Source: Nemopilema nomurai (Eukaryota; Cnidaria; Scyphozoa; Rhizostomeae; Rhizostomatidae). From it: a stretch of DNA of 64,000 nt. The notes under the pieces are model-generated. The model searched no databases and was not told where the DNA came from. It saw only the letters and a list, made by a program, of their open reading frames with translations. A program made the position numbers and the translations under genes. The DNA lies in NCBI GenBank assembly GCA_003864495.1, contig ML133386.1, forward strand, positions 1,356,943 through 1,420,942, in the 5' to 3' direction. Positions 50,565 to 61,237 of this stretch are shown here, piece by piece. Numbering within the stretch: the first letter of the stretch is position 1; each line of letters begins with the position of its first letter.

Positions 50565-51416
50565 CTAGATGGCACAAAAACAGCAACAACCATAATACAA
50601 ACAGTTATAAAATCTGTTTCTTGTCTCTCTTCCTTTGAATGCAGTTGTCACAGCACACTGCAGGCACCTCTGCTTGCACTTGTACCAAAGCCCCTCTGCA
50701 TTGGTGAGGTAATTCTCAATGATTAGCACCAAATCTTCATTGTTCAATGGTCTGTAATGGCCAGGAAAGACTCTCTTTACCTTTGGAGCAATATCTTTCA
50801 AGCGTTGGAGGGAGTGGATATAATCACTCACTGAGCTTCCTGGCAAAAAATCAAGAAGCATTCCATCACAAACTACATCACCAGGGAAAAGGTGTCCATT
50901 TTGACCATCAAACAGTGCAATGCTCCCCTTTGAATGGCCTGGCAGATGCAGAATCTCTAAGTGCTTATCTCCTTGGTCAATAAAATCACCATCCTTTAAG
51001 ACTTTTGTTGGAGTAGAGGCTTTCACTTTAAAGTTGTTAATATCAAAATATTCTTGTACTTCTGGTAATACTTCACAGTCTTTCAAATATGTCACCATGT
51101 TGACTGCATTTGCTTGTGCCAAATCATCAAATTCGCTTGCATGAATAGCTGTATCCTTAAACTGATGCATCCCCCCTGCATGGTCAAAGTGAACATGTGT
51201 TGCAACTGCCATCACAGGCTTCTCCCCGATAAGCTTCTTTGATTTCAAAAACCATGGCAAATCCCAAACCCCAAGTCCAGTATCAATTATAACATCCAGG
51301 TGGGAGCCTTTAGACAGCCAAATATTACAAATATTACCAGAAGAGTACAGAGTTTCTCTGATAAGAAATAAATCCCTTGAAATACTCTTGATGCTAAAAC
51401 ACCCTTCTACTTGCAT
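50565..51416 (-). CDS. MBLAC2: MBLAC2-like metallo-beta-lactamase-fold hydrolase, 283 aa
   Basis: Single-exon frame. The metal-binding motif is H74-x-H76-x-D78-H79 (THVHFDHAGG), after DVIIDTGLG at 41-49. Later ligands are in LHLPGHSKGSI, FPGDVVCDG and VFPGHYRPL. The order and spacing fit the MBLAC2 branch of the glyoxalase-II-like fold, whose human member is about 279 aa and acts as an acyl-CoA thioesterase, as far as I recall. The C-terminus is cysteine-rich (YYGCCCFCAI), possibly a palmitoylated membrane anchor. It is convergent with the Tctex1-type gene and lies 83 bp downstream of the NUDT2 stop codon on the same strand. Confidence 0.9.
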   Translation of the reverse strand: MQVEGCFSIKSISRDLFLIRETLYSSGNICNIWLSKGSHLDVIIDTGLGVWDLPWFLKSKKLIGEKPVMAVATHVHFDHAGGMHQFKDTAIHASEFDDLAQANAVNMVTYLKDCEVLPEVQEYFDINNFKVKASTPTKVLKDGDFIDQGDKHLEILHLPGHSKGSIALFDGQNGHLFPGDVVCDGMLLDFLPGSSVSDYIHSLQRLKDIAPKVKRVFPGHYRPLNNEDLVLIIENYLTNAEGLWYKCKQRCLQCAVTTAFKGRETRNRFYNCLYYGCCCFCAI

Positions 51417-51499
51417 TTTGTCCTACTTTTATAAAATTAACTTGGTCTGCTAGCATTCATACCCACACAGTAGAGCAAATTGCCACAGAAAACCTCGAA

Positions 51500-51934
51500 C
51501 TAGTTGTCTTTGAGCAGGAATGACTCCGCATTCATCAAAAGGCTCTTGGTGTCTTCAAACTCAACAAGTTTGCAAGCGTCGTCTAATGGAAGCCACTTAA
51601 AGTCCTGGTGCTCATCTGATAAAATGATGCGACAGTTGCTGTCATTTACTTTAGCTAGCCAATAATGCACAGCTTTATTTTTACCCCAAGCCTTATAAAG
51701 TAATGTGTGTTTGAACCCATCAACGAATGAGTACTGTTTCGGTCCAAGTCCACACTCTTCTTCAGTTTCTCTAACGGCAGTGGTTATTTCGTCTTCTCCG
51801 GGGTCAACATGTCCTTTAGGCGGGGTCCAGTGCTTTTTGCCGTATGAATGCTGAAGAAGTAAGTACTCAAATCGGCTGCTTTTCGTCAAATGGCGAAATA
51901 AAACAATTCCTGCAGCTTTCACTTCTGCAGCCAT
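51500..51934 (-). CDS. NUDT2: NUDT2, diadenosine tetraphosphate hydrolase, 144 aa
   Basis: Asymmetric Ap4A hydrolase cleaving Ap4A to ATP and AMP, in the cytosol. The Nudix box spans residues 41-63 (GHVDPGEDEITTAVRETEEECGL with the catalytic RETxEE). It is preceded by HWTPPKG, and DEHQDFKWL follows, matching the animal NUDT2 family closely. The length (144 aa) is close to the human 147 aa. Intronless coding region. The start codon is 93 bp from that of POLR3C on the opposite strand. Confidence 0.96.
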   Translation of the reverse strand: MAAEVKAAGIVLFRHLTKSSRFEYLLLQHSYGKKHWTPPKGHVDPGEDEITTAVRETEEECGLGPKQYSFVDGFKHTLLYKAWGKNKAVHYWLAKVNDSNCRIILSDEHQDFKWLPLDDACKLVEFEDTKSLLMNAESFLLKDN

Positions 51935-52027
51935 TTTTCCCCTTTCTCGGGTTGCCAGAATTCCAGTTTGTCAAAAAGAGGCCACTCGGGAAACAATTCA
52001 ATTCAAGTGGTTTGCCGGCGAAACAAA
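51935..52027. promoter_or_regulatory. Divergent NUDT2/POLR3C promoter
   Basis: The two start codons are only 93 bp apart, so transcription starts must be very close or overlap. No TATA box. Nothing else could be assigned. Confidence 0.75.
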
Positions 52028-55000
52028 ATGTCGGGCATACAGGTTCGTCTCGCGGGGCTCATTGTGAGGGACCATTTTGGCGAAAATGTAGAGAGGGTTG
52101 TTGTTAATCTTCTTCACAAGGGGCGCAGGACCCTCAGGGATATTGTTCTTGATACGAAAATGGAGAGGAATGTGGTAAACCAAATGTTTTATAAATCTTT
52201 TGGATGGTGATGTGCACAAATTGTACACTGTGTTTTTGTAACTCTTCTTTTTACGATGCGGCAGTCTTCAAGCTACTCAACTAAGAAGCTTCATAAACAT
52301 CTGGACGTGTATAAATTTGTTCAAGAAACCAGATTCGTTAGACCTTCTTTCCTCTCCGCTGGTCTTTTATTTCTGTTTTCTCGCTGGGTACACAAAGGCT
52401 CTCTTCCATGCGTAATTTCGTTCATCACAAATTATTATTTACTAGCTATACTATTCAGCTCTTTGGCTTTCGGACCTTAATTTCTTGAGATGTTTTTGCA
52501 GTTAGAATGAATGCACTGTTCAACCTGTTCGAATACTTTAGGCCAGTAGCAAAAACCATCATAAACCATGTAAAAACAAGTAATATACGTAGCCCTTTAT
52601 GTTTATGATTAATGTTATTGACATATAATCTATATTCTGCTGTTAGAAGATTACCAGAGAACAATGATATGTTTTCATTTTTACATTTTATTCTTAGGTG
52701 AAACAATGCCTCTGCACGGCTATAAAACACAAATTGATCTCATTTGAAGAGAATGGAAGGATTCCTGCCACATACAAGGCAGATGTTGACATTATTCTTC
52801 TGAGACTGCGATTCCCAAAGTTTGTTTACAATGCAAAAATTGTATATGGAGATATTGCAGAATTGATAGTGGAAACAACATTGATGGATGGTGCAGAAAT
52901 CCTGAGTAAGATCATATCAAAAGTTGCAGAAAGACTGTTAACAGACAACGAGCAAGCAAGCAAGAGACCAGATAACAATATAGTTTATCAAAAGTGCACT
53001 GAACTGATAAAGGGAAAATTTTTGAAAAGGCTCGCTTTGCCATTTGACTTGAGCAAAGGCCCAGAAGATGAGGAGAAAATGCAGGAAATAACAGAACAGG
53101 AAGCATATGCTGTTCCAGCAGGAATTCTAGCAAGTATGTAAGAATGAGTATTAGTCCATTGGGAATCATTTTGTGTTCCCATATTTAGTCAATTCAGCGC
53201 AGATTATATCAGGCTGGATGCTGGGTTTTTTTCCTAAGTCAAAAAGTCTTTTAGAAGAAGAAGTAAAGCATGATGCAGGCTTTTGTGGGAAAATTATAGC
53301 AGGCGTGCTAACCACCACAGGCCTGAAGTGATCCAGGCGTGTGGTTGCGTGTGACACCAATTCTTTGGAAAAATATAGGTTATTATGGTAGGTCTACACA
53401 GGAGTTGCAAAAAGGACAATGATTCCAGCAAGTTGGATAATCAAGAAATTAGCAAGTTGGATAATGAATGCTGATAGTGAGGAAGAAAGGAATAAATAAG
53501 GTCGCTACAAACTGACAACTTTCCAAATAAGGGCCTGTTTATAGTTATTTTGATTTGAATTTTGAATTGAACAGGGGTCAAGAGGTTTGGTAAAATCAAA
53601 AATAGATTAGAGCTATGATTATTCCGGAAATTTATATTTAATCCAGATTCCTGACAGAGTGTCTAGCCTTTTTGAAGTGGCCTCAAAACTAATTTCAACA
53701 CGAAAACCCACAAAACTAATCATCAAAAATTTTTGCTTTCAAAATAAATGAAGGCATGCGATATTTTGCACACCTGGGAAGCAGCAGGCGTGCGCCAGGG
53801 CGTGCGTGTGCGATCGCACGCCTCTCCCACGAAAGCCTGATGATGGTATCAGAAGAATTATGTTGCCCTTGTCTTTTCGAGTGGGATGTCTTTTAAGATT
53901 ATATTATCATTTGGTGTTCTGCATAAACTTTTGAGAAGGTTGTTGCAAGCTGGTCATTATTCTACTGAAGTCTATACTTTTAGGTATTGGCTCAAAAAGA
54001 AAGGAAGCCAAAGATGCTGCTGAGGAGCCCCCATCTAAAAGAGTCAAGACAGATTCAAAGTGAGTTTTGATTCTCTTTAGTTGAAATGAATGATGTTTAG
54101 AAAACTATTTATCAATTGGAAATTTAAAGCTCGTAGTTCAAGGGTGGTTTTAGTGCTAATAGTGTAAGAGCAATTATTCTGGGAAATTAACTCTGGAGAA
54201 AAAACTGAAAAATAATTTGGCATGCTGTTTCAAATACACTTTTTTTCAAGTACAACATTCATTATCTACATTCATTGTTATATAATCTTCAGTCTGCTCT
54301 GCCCCCAGCTGCTCTAAATTTTTAGTGCCCATTTTGTTGATAATCCTAGCTTAAGGTGTCCACTGAGTGCTATCTTTAAAAGCGTCTTCAGTACTTGTAA
54401 TATTTCATTTTTGAAACATACTTCTTTGCCACTACCCTAAGACATAGGCATGTATAGTTTTATTATTATTGTCTGCTTTTCAGAGGGAAAGATGGCATTA
54501 AAAATGTGAGTCTGTTTTAGCTCTATTTGCTTATTAAGCCATTTTATCAGAATTTATAGTCATTGCAAGTTATGTTGTGTTAAAGAGTATTTAGGAGAAG
54601 ATGAGAGCCATAACAAGCCATAACAAACAAAGGAGCCTGTCCAAAAAGTGTATTGAAGGTTTGTATAATAGTCAGTTCCTCTTTGCAGGTCATAATCCCT
54701 TGAGCTTTTGATGGAATTTTGTCTTTAAGTTTACCTCACACTGCTAACAATCACATATCCCTTTTTGTTTGAAGGAAAAGTTCCCAGATGAAGGAATGTA
54801 TTGGCACGTAAATTTTGAGCGATTTCACCAGCACATGTTTGATCAAGTTAGTATTTGGTTTCTTTGCAATAGCTTCAAACAATGTTTTATTCAAAAAGCT
54901 ACACACTTGGTCCTTACACATCTCAATGCTGTGGCAATGATGACTGATGCAGGTTTCTCACCACTAAATCTTAAATTCCTTCTTTTCATAGTTAATTCAT

Positions 55001-58000
55001 TCTGCTATATCAGAGAAAGTAGATCAGGTATTCATTTCTTTTTCATTTTGGTTCTTTTTCATTGTTATCATTGTTTATTGAGATGTTATATGTCAACAGC
55101 CCACTTAGAGCTATATAATGCTGTGATACCATAATTATTGAAAGTAAAGAATTATTTGCTCAATACCATGAACATTTGAAGATTTACTTTGATTTTTTTT
55201 TTCAATTACGTTGAAATAAAAATTATTATCATGTCAATAGCGTATACTATTAACAATTGTTTTATTTGGTGCAAAGGTACAGAGAATCATTATACACTTT
55301 TCTTATCAACCAAAAAGCTTGATGTTTGGTGACTTGTGATGTGTAACAAGTTTTAATCATTTTAGAGTGCAGCATCAGTCGTTAGAACAATATTGAAGCA
55401 GTCAGAAATGGAGAGAAATCTGTCGGCACACACAACCAAGAGTTTACCCCTCTATGAGGTAAACATGATGTTTTTATCAGGCCTAGTTGTAGCATATGCA
55501 CCTTGAACTCAAGATGAGCCAAAAATATGAAAGGATCTCCACGGTAGAGATTTTGATTTATTTTTGCAATTGCGTTTTAATGAAATGGCGACTGATTTTT
55601 GACTTCCTTATTCAAGGTGACAAGAAAGCTGCCAGCCTTGCCTGTACTGACACAGCAAGAGGTGTCACAATATCTAACACTGCTCTCAGATAACAAGGTA
55701 CTTTATGGCCTATTGTTGCTTTCTTCTGTTCTCTGCTTAATCATAATGTGTTTATTATGCGTGGAGTGCTTAATCAATGATGGCTCAGTGGTTAGAGGCG
55801 CTGACTACAGACCCAAGGGTCCGTGGTTCGAGTCCCTGGCATGACCAAACTTTCACTCAGAGTGAGGAGAGCTGCCAGCTCTCTGTAATTCCAGGCAAAA
55901 GGAATCACGAGGTGTGGTCACATCGAGAGGAAGGACCAGGACACTGCTCGATAAGCTTAAGCTTCTCAGTGTCCTAAAAACTACCTTCGGATGCAAGGTA
56001 GAAACAAATCAAATCAAATCAAATCAATCGATCAAGCACTGCGTTTCCAATGTTCTTGCTTAGCAACACCTAGAGACAGCGCAAAGCCATCAAGCAATGA
56101 ATATATATGTAAATTCAGGTGAGCATGCGTAGAAGTCTTCTCTTCAGTTGTTCTAGCATGTAAGCCCAGCCGAAATTTGATCGTAGCGCGGCGGATTTGT
56201 TACGAAGACAGATGACAGCGGTGGTGGCATGTACTGTATTGGTATCCTTTCTTTTTTTCTGGCGGCAGTATGGTTTTCGTTGCAAAACCATCAAATACTG
56301 TCTTACTGCTGATTTTCCTGTCCTATCAGCTATTATGAGTCCAACCTGCTTTTGTATGGGTTTTTCCAAACCAAGTTAATGCTGGTTTTAATCACATCGA
56401 TAGCAGAAATGCCCTTGAAGTGAGAGGCTCCTTGACCCAGTACAGATTTGAGAAGAAGTGTTGACATCTTGTGTCAGCATACAGTTGAGTCAATAGTACA
56501 GGAAAGGTAAGTTTTTGTATGCACGAACATGCAATTGCTTTCTTTGGACTGTCTTTATGTTTGCGTTTCCCTCCATGTATAATCAGAGTACTGTTAAAAG
56601 CAACTGAGGATACAGCTGATATCTGTTTTACTCAATTAAATCTTCAATTTGTTATATAAATAGACTTGGGAGCAAGGCCTGCAGAATATTTCGCCTGCTT
56701 CTCATGAAGAAGAACTTGGAACAGAAACAGGTACACCTTCAGATTTATCCGAATTTTTAAATCTAAATTTTGCACACAGAGACCGTGCAGGCAGGAGTTT
56801 GCAAATATCTGTTGTAATGCTTGTCTTCGCCACTTTAGATTTCTTTCCCACCTTGATTTTGATTTTAAAGATAATTTTGCAATAGTATCGCAGTGTGGTT
56901 TTCTAACTATTTTAGAAGGAAGATCCCAAAAGGACACTCTAATCAAAGCTTTATTTCTCTTTTTTGTATGCGTGTTCTGTTCGCAACTTGCCGTTTTGTT
57001 TTAGAATTTGCCTTAGATAAGTTCACTTCACGAAGCGGGATTAGCACCCGCAGAAGCATTTGCTAGTCACGTTTTCTGCCCAAAAGTACTCTCTAGGGTG
57101 GCATTGTGCACATGACGCGACAAACGTGCCTTTTTCACTTTAGATCGAAGAGCTGGCGATGATTCCATTCAAAGAAACCAAGGAGCTGCTCTACAAAATG
57201 TTTCAGGAGAAGATTATTTGCCTGCAGGTGAAATGACTTGCTTTGAACACCATGTCCACCTTTCCCAACCTCTCTTTCAAAATGAGCTTTGGTTGATCAA
57301 GCAGGGCTCCACAGTTTTGATGTATTTCTTCTTGTTTCTGACTTACACAATATGCCAAATATGTTGTTATATGATGCACGCAAGAGGGTACTCTCCTTGA
57401 TGATTGCAAGGGCAAGAACAGAGAAAGTAAAGTACTGTTTTTGTGGAAGGGAAGGGGTTCTTGGCCAGCACATTTGATGCTCCAACTACAAAAATAAGCA
57501 AATAAGGAGCGCTAAGCAACCGCATCCAGCACTCCCTCAGAGTCAAACGTTACCTACTGGCGTGGTTGTGCTCTCTTCTTGCCCTTGCTCTGTTTAAATT
57601 GCAATATTTAACTTTCGTTTGCAATCTAAAGTTAAACTATAATGTTTGATGTTATGAGCAGAAAGTGCAAATGTTTTTGATTCATCTCGAATTTGAGCCC
57701 GGGTACACACTTGATGTGAGGCGTGACTTAACTTAATCGGAATTCTGACCAATGGGCCTGGCAACAGATCCAATGGGCCTGTTTGGTCAGTTCATAGTCA
57801 ATAGAAAAGGAATGGTTAGGAAAGCAACGGCGGAACAAAGGATTTTGCAAATTATGTTGAACTAATGGTCACGTGACGACGAACCGGTAAGGTTTTCTAT
57901 CGTAATGGCGACAAACAGTGAAGTGAGTGAGATCGAAGCGCTTCCCGATGACGAATTTACATTTTCAGATTCGCTTATTTCAGCTAATGATTTCGTTTTT

Positions 58001-61000
58001 GATGATGAAAGTCCTCCTACCACATTCATTTCGGACGATGATGTTATTGAACTGATTTGTGCGCAATAATTTCTTTGCAACTTGTGTCAACGAATCTGCC
58101 GATCAAAAAGTGGCCTAGAAGTTCACATTGGGAGGAATCATTATTCTTTGCCAAAAGAGCCATTTCTCAAGGCTGAAGACTTTGTTGTCATTGCTAGAGA
58201 AATTAAGTAGAATGCATTGAAGGAAAATTTGTACAGTGCAGAATTAATTGAAAGACTGCCAAGTGAAGTTCCCCTAAGGCTCCAGTCGTTCATAAACAAT
58301 TTGTTATCGCATTACAAGAACGCTCGAATTTTTCCCTGATAGAAGTGTGGAAGAAACAAATTTATTTCTTTTAAAGTTGGCGACAGCCATGCTGTATCAC
58401 TAAAAAAGGGAATTCTCGGTGATGTGGAGAATTCGTGTGAAAAGGGGCTAAGACAGGAAGAACGCGGTCCGTTGGCCTATGTTGCCGGTTCAGCTCTCAG
58501 CCAGATTTATAAAGAGGCTGTTTTTCACAAGAGAAAAAGCCCGTGGCAAGAAGAAATCAAATCTCTTTTTGCCAAAACTTTATCGGTTGAAACTTCCCAC
58601 AATGCCTTCATTGCAAGCATGGACAAGGGCGGTTTGTGGGCACCTTCAACAAAGCTGATGGGAATCATTGAAATAGTGGAGTATCTGATGGGAAGCATCC
58701 ATAAAAGCATGCCACAGAAAATTCATCATAAATGCTCACATAAAACCGGGGCACCCAAGATTCTTTGTCAGCCAAGGTGAAATTCACCTGACGATCTGTA
58801 ACCTCATAAGACCAGGGATTAATGTTCGAGGTTTCACCTCCTTTTACAAATTTCGAAAAGGATGTGTATTTCCCCTTCAAAGACAAATCCCTGACAAGCG
58901 ACCGGCGTTCTTCTTTGCGCGTAGGAAATTCATCAATATCGCTCGGATTAAAATGTGTTTCACACAAATAAAATTTGTTCTCTTTAAACTGTCTGTCTAG
59001 ATCGCTGTCCCTTACACGTGTTCGACAAAAAATTCTTATCCATTCCTTTTTCGCAGTAATCTTTTTCGTTTCTTCGCTGTCTCTTTCGTTTGGTGACGGA
59101 ATTTGGAAAAAGGAAATTTTAGAAATCAACGGATCTTTTCTTCTTCTACTTAAATCGGTAGTTCTGTTGTTCGTACATCCATAAAAACCACAGTTTTCAC
59201 CAGGCATTTCGCATCGTTCAACAATTTCGTGACTTGGTTAGGCCAGGTTTACTTCCCGCCTCGTCGTCACGTGACATAGGAAATCGCGAACAATAACATT
59301 GCTGTTGAAAGACAAAAGCTTTCCTAACCATTCCTTTTCCATTGACTATGGTCAGTTCTGCAATCTAATGGAATTCTTAATTTTCTATTGTAAACCTACT
59401 GCCCATGGTCACTTTCAGTCACCATAATTAAATCACAAGTTTGGCAATCATTTTTATCACTAATTTTTATCACTAATTTTTATCACTCATAAATCTCAGC
59501 TTTGCTCTCGGGCATCACCTGTACGGACACGACCAGTCAAAATGTTCTTCCTTTGCGGCTGATGGTAGAAAGGCCGGTTTCTTTCCACGCAAACTTTGCC
59601 CTCTCTAGCGTACTTTATAGAAGTACGCATATTCGGGCGCCAGTCTTACTAAGTATGCGAAGTGGCTGCATCTTTAAAAAGGCTTTCTTTTCTGCAGGAA
59701 CTCTCAAAGAACAATGACTATGCTCCTTCGCGGACTTTCTACTTGTTCTCGGTCGATCTGCCGCAAGTAGCCAGGCTCCTTCTAAATCGATCTTACCAGG
59801 TATGTCACGTGTCCTCCTTTCTATTTTCCAATTTCATCACAGCGAGAATCCTGAGGAAATAGGAAATTGTTAGAGCGAGTAAATAGTTCTGATGCTAGTC
59901 TTGGGCTATGAAGAAGGCATTTGAAAACGCTGTTGAAGGCGGAGTGAAAACGGGGTGATTAGCAGACGGATCGTTTTAATGGAACACCCTTGGAAATACC
60001 GAAAACCGAATGATTCGATAACGCATTTGAAAACGGAGTCATGGAAGATTCATTTGCGACCAGGTCCTATACCTAAAGCCTATTCTAAGCTATTTCTCCA
60101 AGTAATAAGTAATTCCTTTTGCACCCTCGCCAGGATATGAATTGAGACTTCTGTCACTTCCTGCTTGATGTTAGATTTTTAATGTTCTCTTTTTCTTTGT
60201 TCCGCGCAAAGTTTGTCTCAGTCCCTTTTCTTTAACTAATACACAGTCTTTTTCCTTCAGGCAATTGCCAACTTGATTGTGAAGAGAGAGAATCTCATGT
60301 CAGAAAATAAGTAAGTTTTATATAAGAAACATGAATGTTTTGTCCTAGGTCAAAAAGCTACGAACAAAAATTCTTCCCCGTAAATATTTTTAGTGTTAAA
60401 AAATTATTTTTAGTTTTTTGCAAAGTAGAACATGGCTCCCATTGATTTTTATGAGACTTGAACGCGCAATGTGTGATGAAACCTGAATGCGCCGTTTTTC
60501 CGGCCATCATTTTTCGATGAAAGTTTATTTACCTTTGCGTAGTTCTGACCAAAAATAAAATTGAATATTCTGTAAATTACAGACGCTTGTTGGAGAAGAA
60601 CGAGAGGATTGAGAGGATTTTATCAGCAATAGGCCACACCGAGGAAAATCAAGAAGCGATTTATGAGGAGTTAGACGAGTTGATTGCGCCTACCGAGAAA
60701 GAGCAGCTGAAGAAACTGAAAGTTGATTTTGCAAGGTGACCTTTTGTGCCTTAAGCATTTACCTTCTGAGACATATAGAGACATTGAGCGTGTTTGAGTT
60801 TTGAGAGGGGAGGCCATGAGGGGTTAGGGTTGATGCTGAAGGTAATGCGCCATTCGAAGAGATGGAAATTGAAATTTGGCTGCATTGCGGCAAATGGTGA
60901 TTGTAATCGCCGTCTTTGGTTCAGTGCAGTTTCGCGTGACCCTCTGTTATGTGAGCATGTCTAGGTTCATTGTCATTTGCATCCAGAGCAGAACGGCAGA

Positions 61001-61237
61001 ATTAGAGACAAATGTATCTCATAGCAGAACCGAAGGTAGTGCTTTCTGAAATCTGGATATGAATATTTGGTTGCGATAAGGCAGCTGCGGCATAATAGAT
61101 TTTCAACTCGCTTCATACATTGTACATGAGTTGGTCGGTAACTTCTTGTTTTGCCAATTTTTCGCAGGCTGGAACACGGCGAGATTCAAGTGGATGAAAC
61201 AATTCAAATCTTGAGCCACTATCTCATCTTCCACTAA
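52028..61237 (+). CDS. POLR3C: RNA polymerase III subunit RPC3, 16 exons, 534 aa
   Basis: Winged-helix subunit of the RPC3-RPC6-RPC7 subcomplex of RNA polymerase III, needed for promoter-specific initiation. Exons: 52028-52174, 52698-53133, 53984-54059, 54484-54505, 54775-54846, 54992-55027, 55366-55458, 55617-55697, 56187-56241, 56446-56506, 56664-56730, 57144-57227, 59698-59799, 60261-60310, 60583-60735, 61168-61237 (TAA). Phases agree at every junction. Recognisable blocks: start MSGIQVRLAGLIVRDHFGE; EGMYWHVNFERFHQH (exon 5); SQYLTLLSDNK (exon 8); DDSGGGMYCI (exon 9); GSKACRIFRLLL (exon 11); NNDYAPSRTFYLF (exon 13); GEIQVDETIQIL (exon 16). The length equals the human protein as I recall it. 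Exons 4 (22 bp) and 6 (36 bp) are very short. Intron 12 (2470 bp) holds the THAP transposon and intron 8 a SINE. Confidence 0.96.
55779..56028 (+). mobile_element. tRNA-derived SINE
   Basis: The head has a pol III A box (TGGCTCAGTGG, 55781-55791) and B box (GGTTCGAGTCC, 55825-55835). A body of about 165 bp follows, then a (CAAAT)n tail at about 56004-56027. AATCAAT occurs just before the head (55772-55778) and at the end of the tail (56022-56028) and may be the target duplication, although it overlaps the tail repeat. It lies in POLR3C intron 8. Confidence 0.85.
57905..58780 (+). pseudogene. Transposon protein with C2H2 finger, four in-frame stops
   Basis: One frame without frameshifts from ATG 57905 to the final stop near 58780, interrupted by TAA 58067, TAG 58208, TGA 58337 and TAG 58340. 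The first 54 residues are acidic. A C2H2 finger follows (C-N-L-C, then H-x4-H, about 58076-58138). The C-terminal part has GPLAYVAGSALSQIYKEA and, about 45 residues later, MDKGGLWAPSTKLMGIIEIVE. These resemble the YVAG...RGGLxxPS segments at the C-terminus of P-element/Academ-like transposon proteins. No acidic catalytic triad was recognised. Confidence 0.65.
58665..59207 (-). CDS. THAP-domain protein of the transposon, 180 aa
   Basis: Intact frame from ATG 59207. The THAP zinc finger occupies about residues 1-90: C6-x4-C11, FFQIP near 34-38, KEWIRIF, and LCETHF supplying the final C and H. THAP domains bind DNA sequence-specifically and are the N-terminal domain of P-element transposase; here the frame ends about 90 residues after the domain with no catalytic region. 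The tail is antisense to the C-terminal part of the plus-strand frame. Likely role, inferred: recognition of the element's ends. It could also be a truncated transposase. Confidence 0.8.
   Translation of the reverse strand: MPGENCGFYGCTNNRTTDLSRRRKDPLISKISFFQIPSPNERDSEETKKITAKKEWIRIFCRTRVRDSDLDRQFKENKFYLCETHFNPSDIDEFPTRKEERRSLVRDLSLKGKYTSFSKFVKGGETSNINPWSYEVTDRQVNFTLADKESWVPRFYVSIYDEFSVACFYGCFPSDTPLFQ

Larger units (their letters stand above)
57794..59349. mobile_element. Two-gene THAP/C2H2 inverted-repeat transposon (1556 bp)
   Basis: Terminal inverted repeats of 32 bp (57794-57825 and 59318-59349) differ at one position; both start ATAGTCAAT. A perfect 9-bp duplication GGTCAGTTC flanks them (57785-57793 and 59350-59358). 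A second inverted pair, the palindrome GTCACGTGAC followed by GACGA, lies inside each end (57868 and 59266). Two convergent reading frames fill the element: a broken C2H2/P-like frame (+) and an intact THAP frame (-), overlapping tail to tail by 116 bp. No complete catalytic core is visible, so the copy is probably non-autonomous. It lies in POLR3C intron 12. A 9-bp duplication fits Mutator-type superfamilies better than P elements (8 bp), whereas THAP suggests P-like ancestry; the family is not settled. Confidence 0.85.

Noticed and set aside
55779..55845. Functional tRNA gene
   Set aside because: A and B boxes are good, but no convincing acceptor or anticodon stem forms, and a long body with a (CAAAT)n tail follows. 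It is a SINE head.
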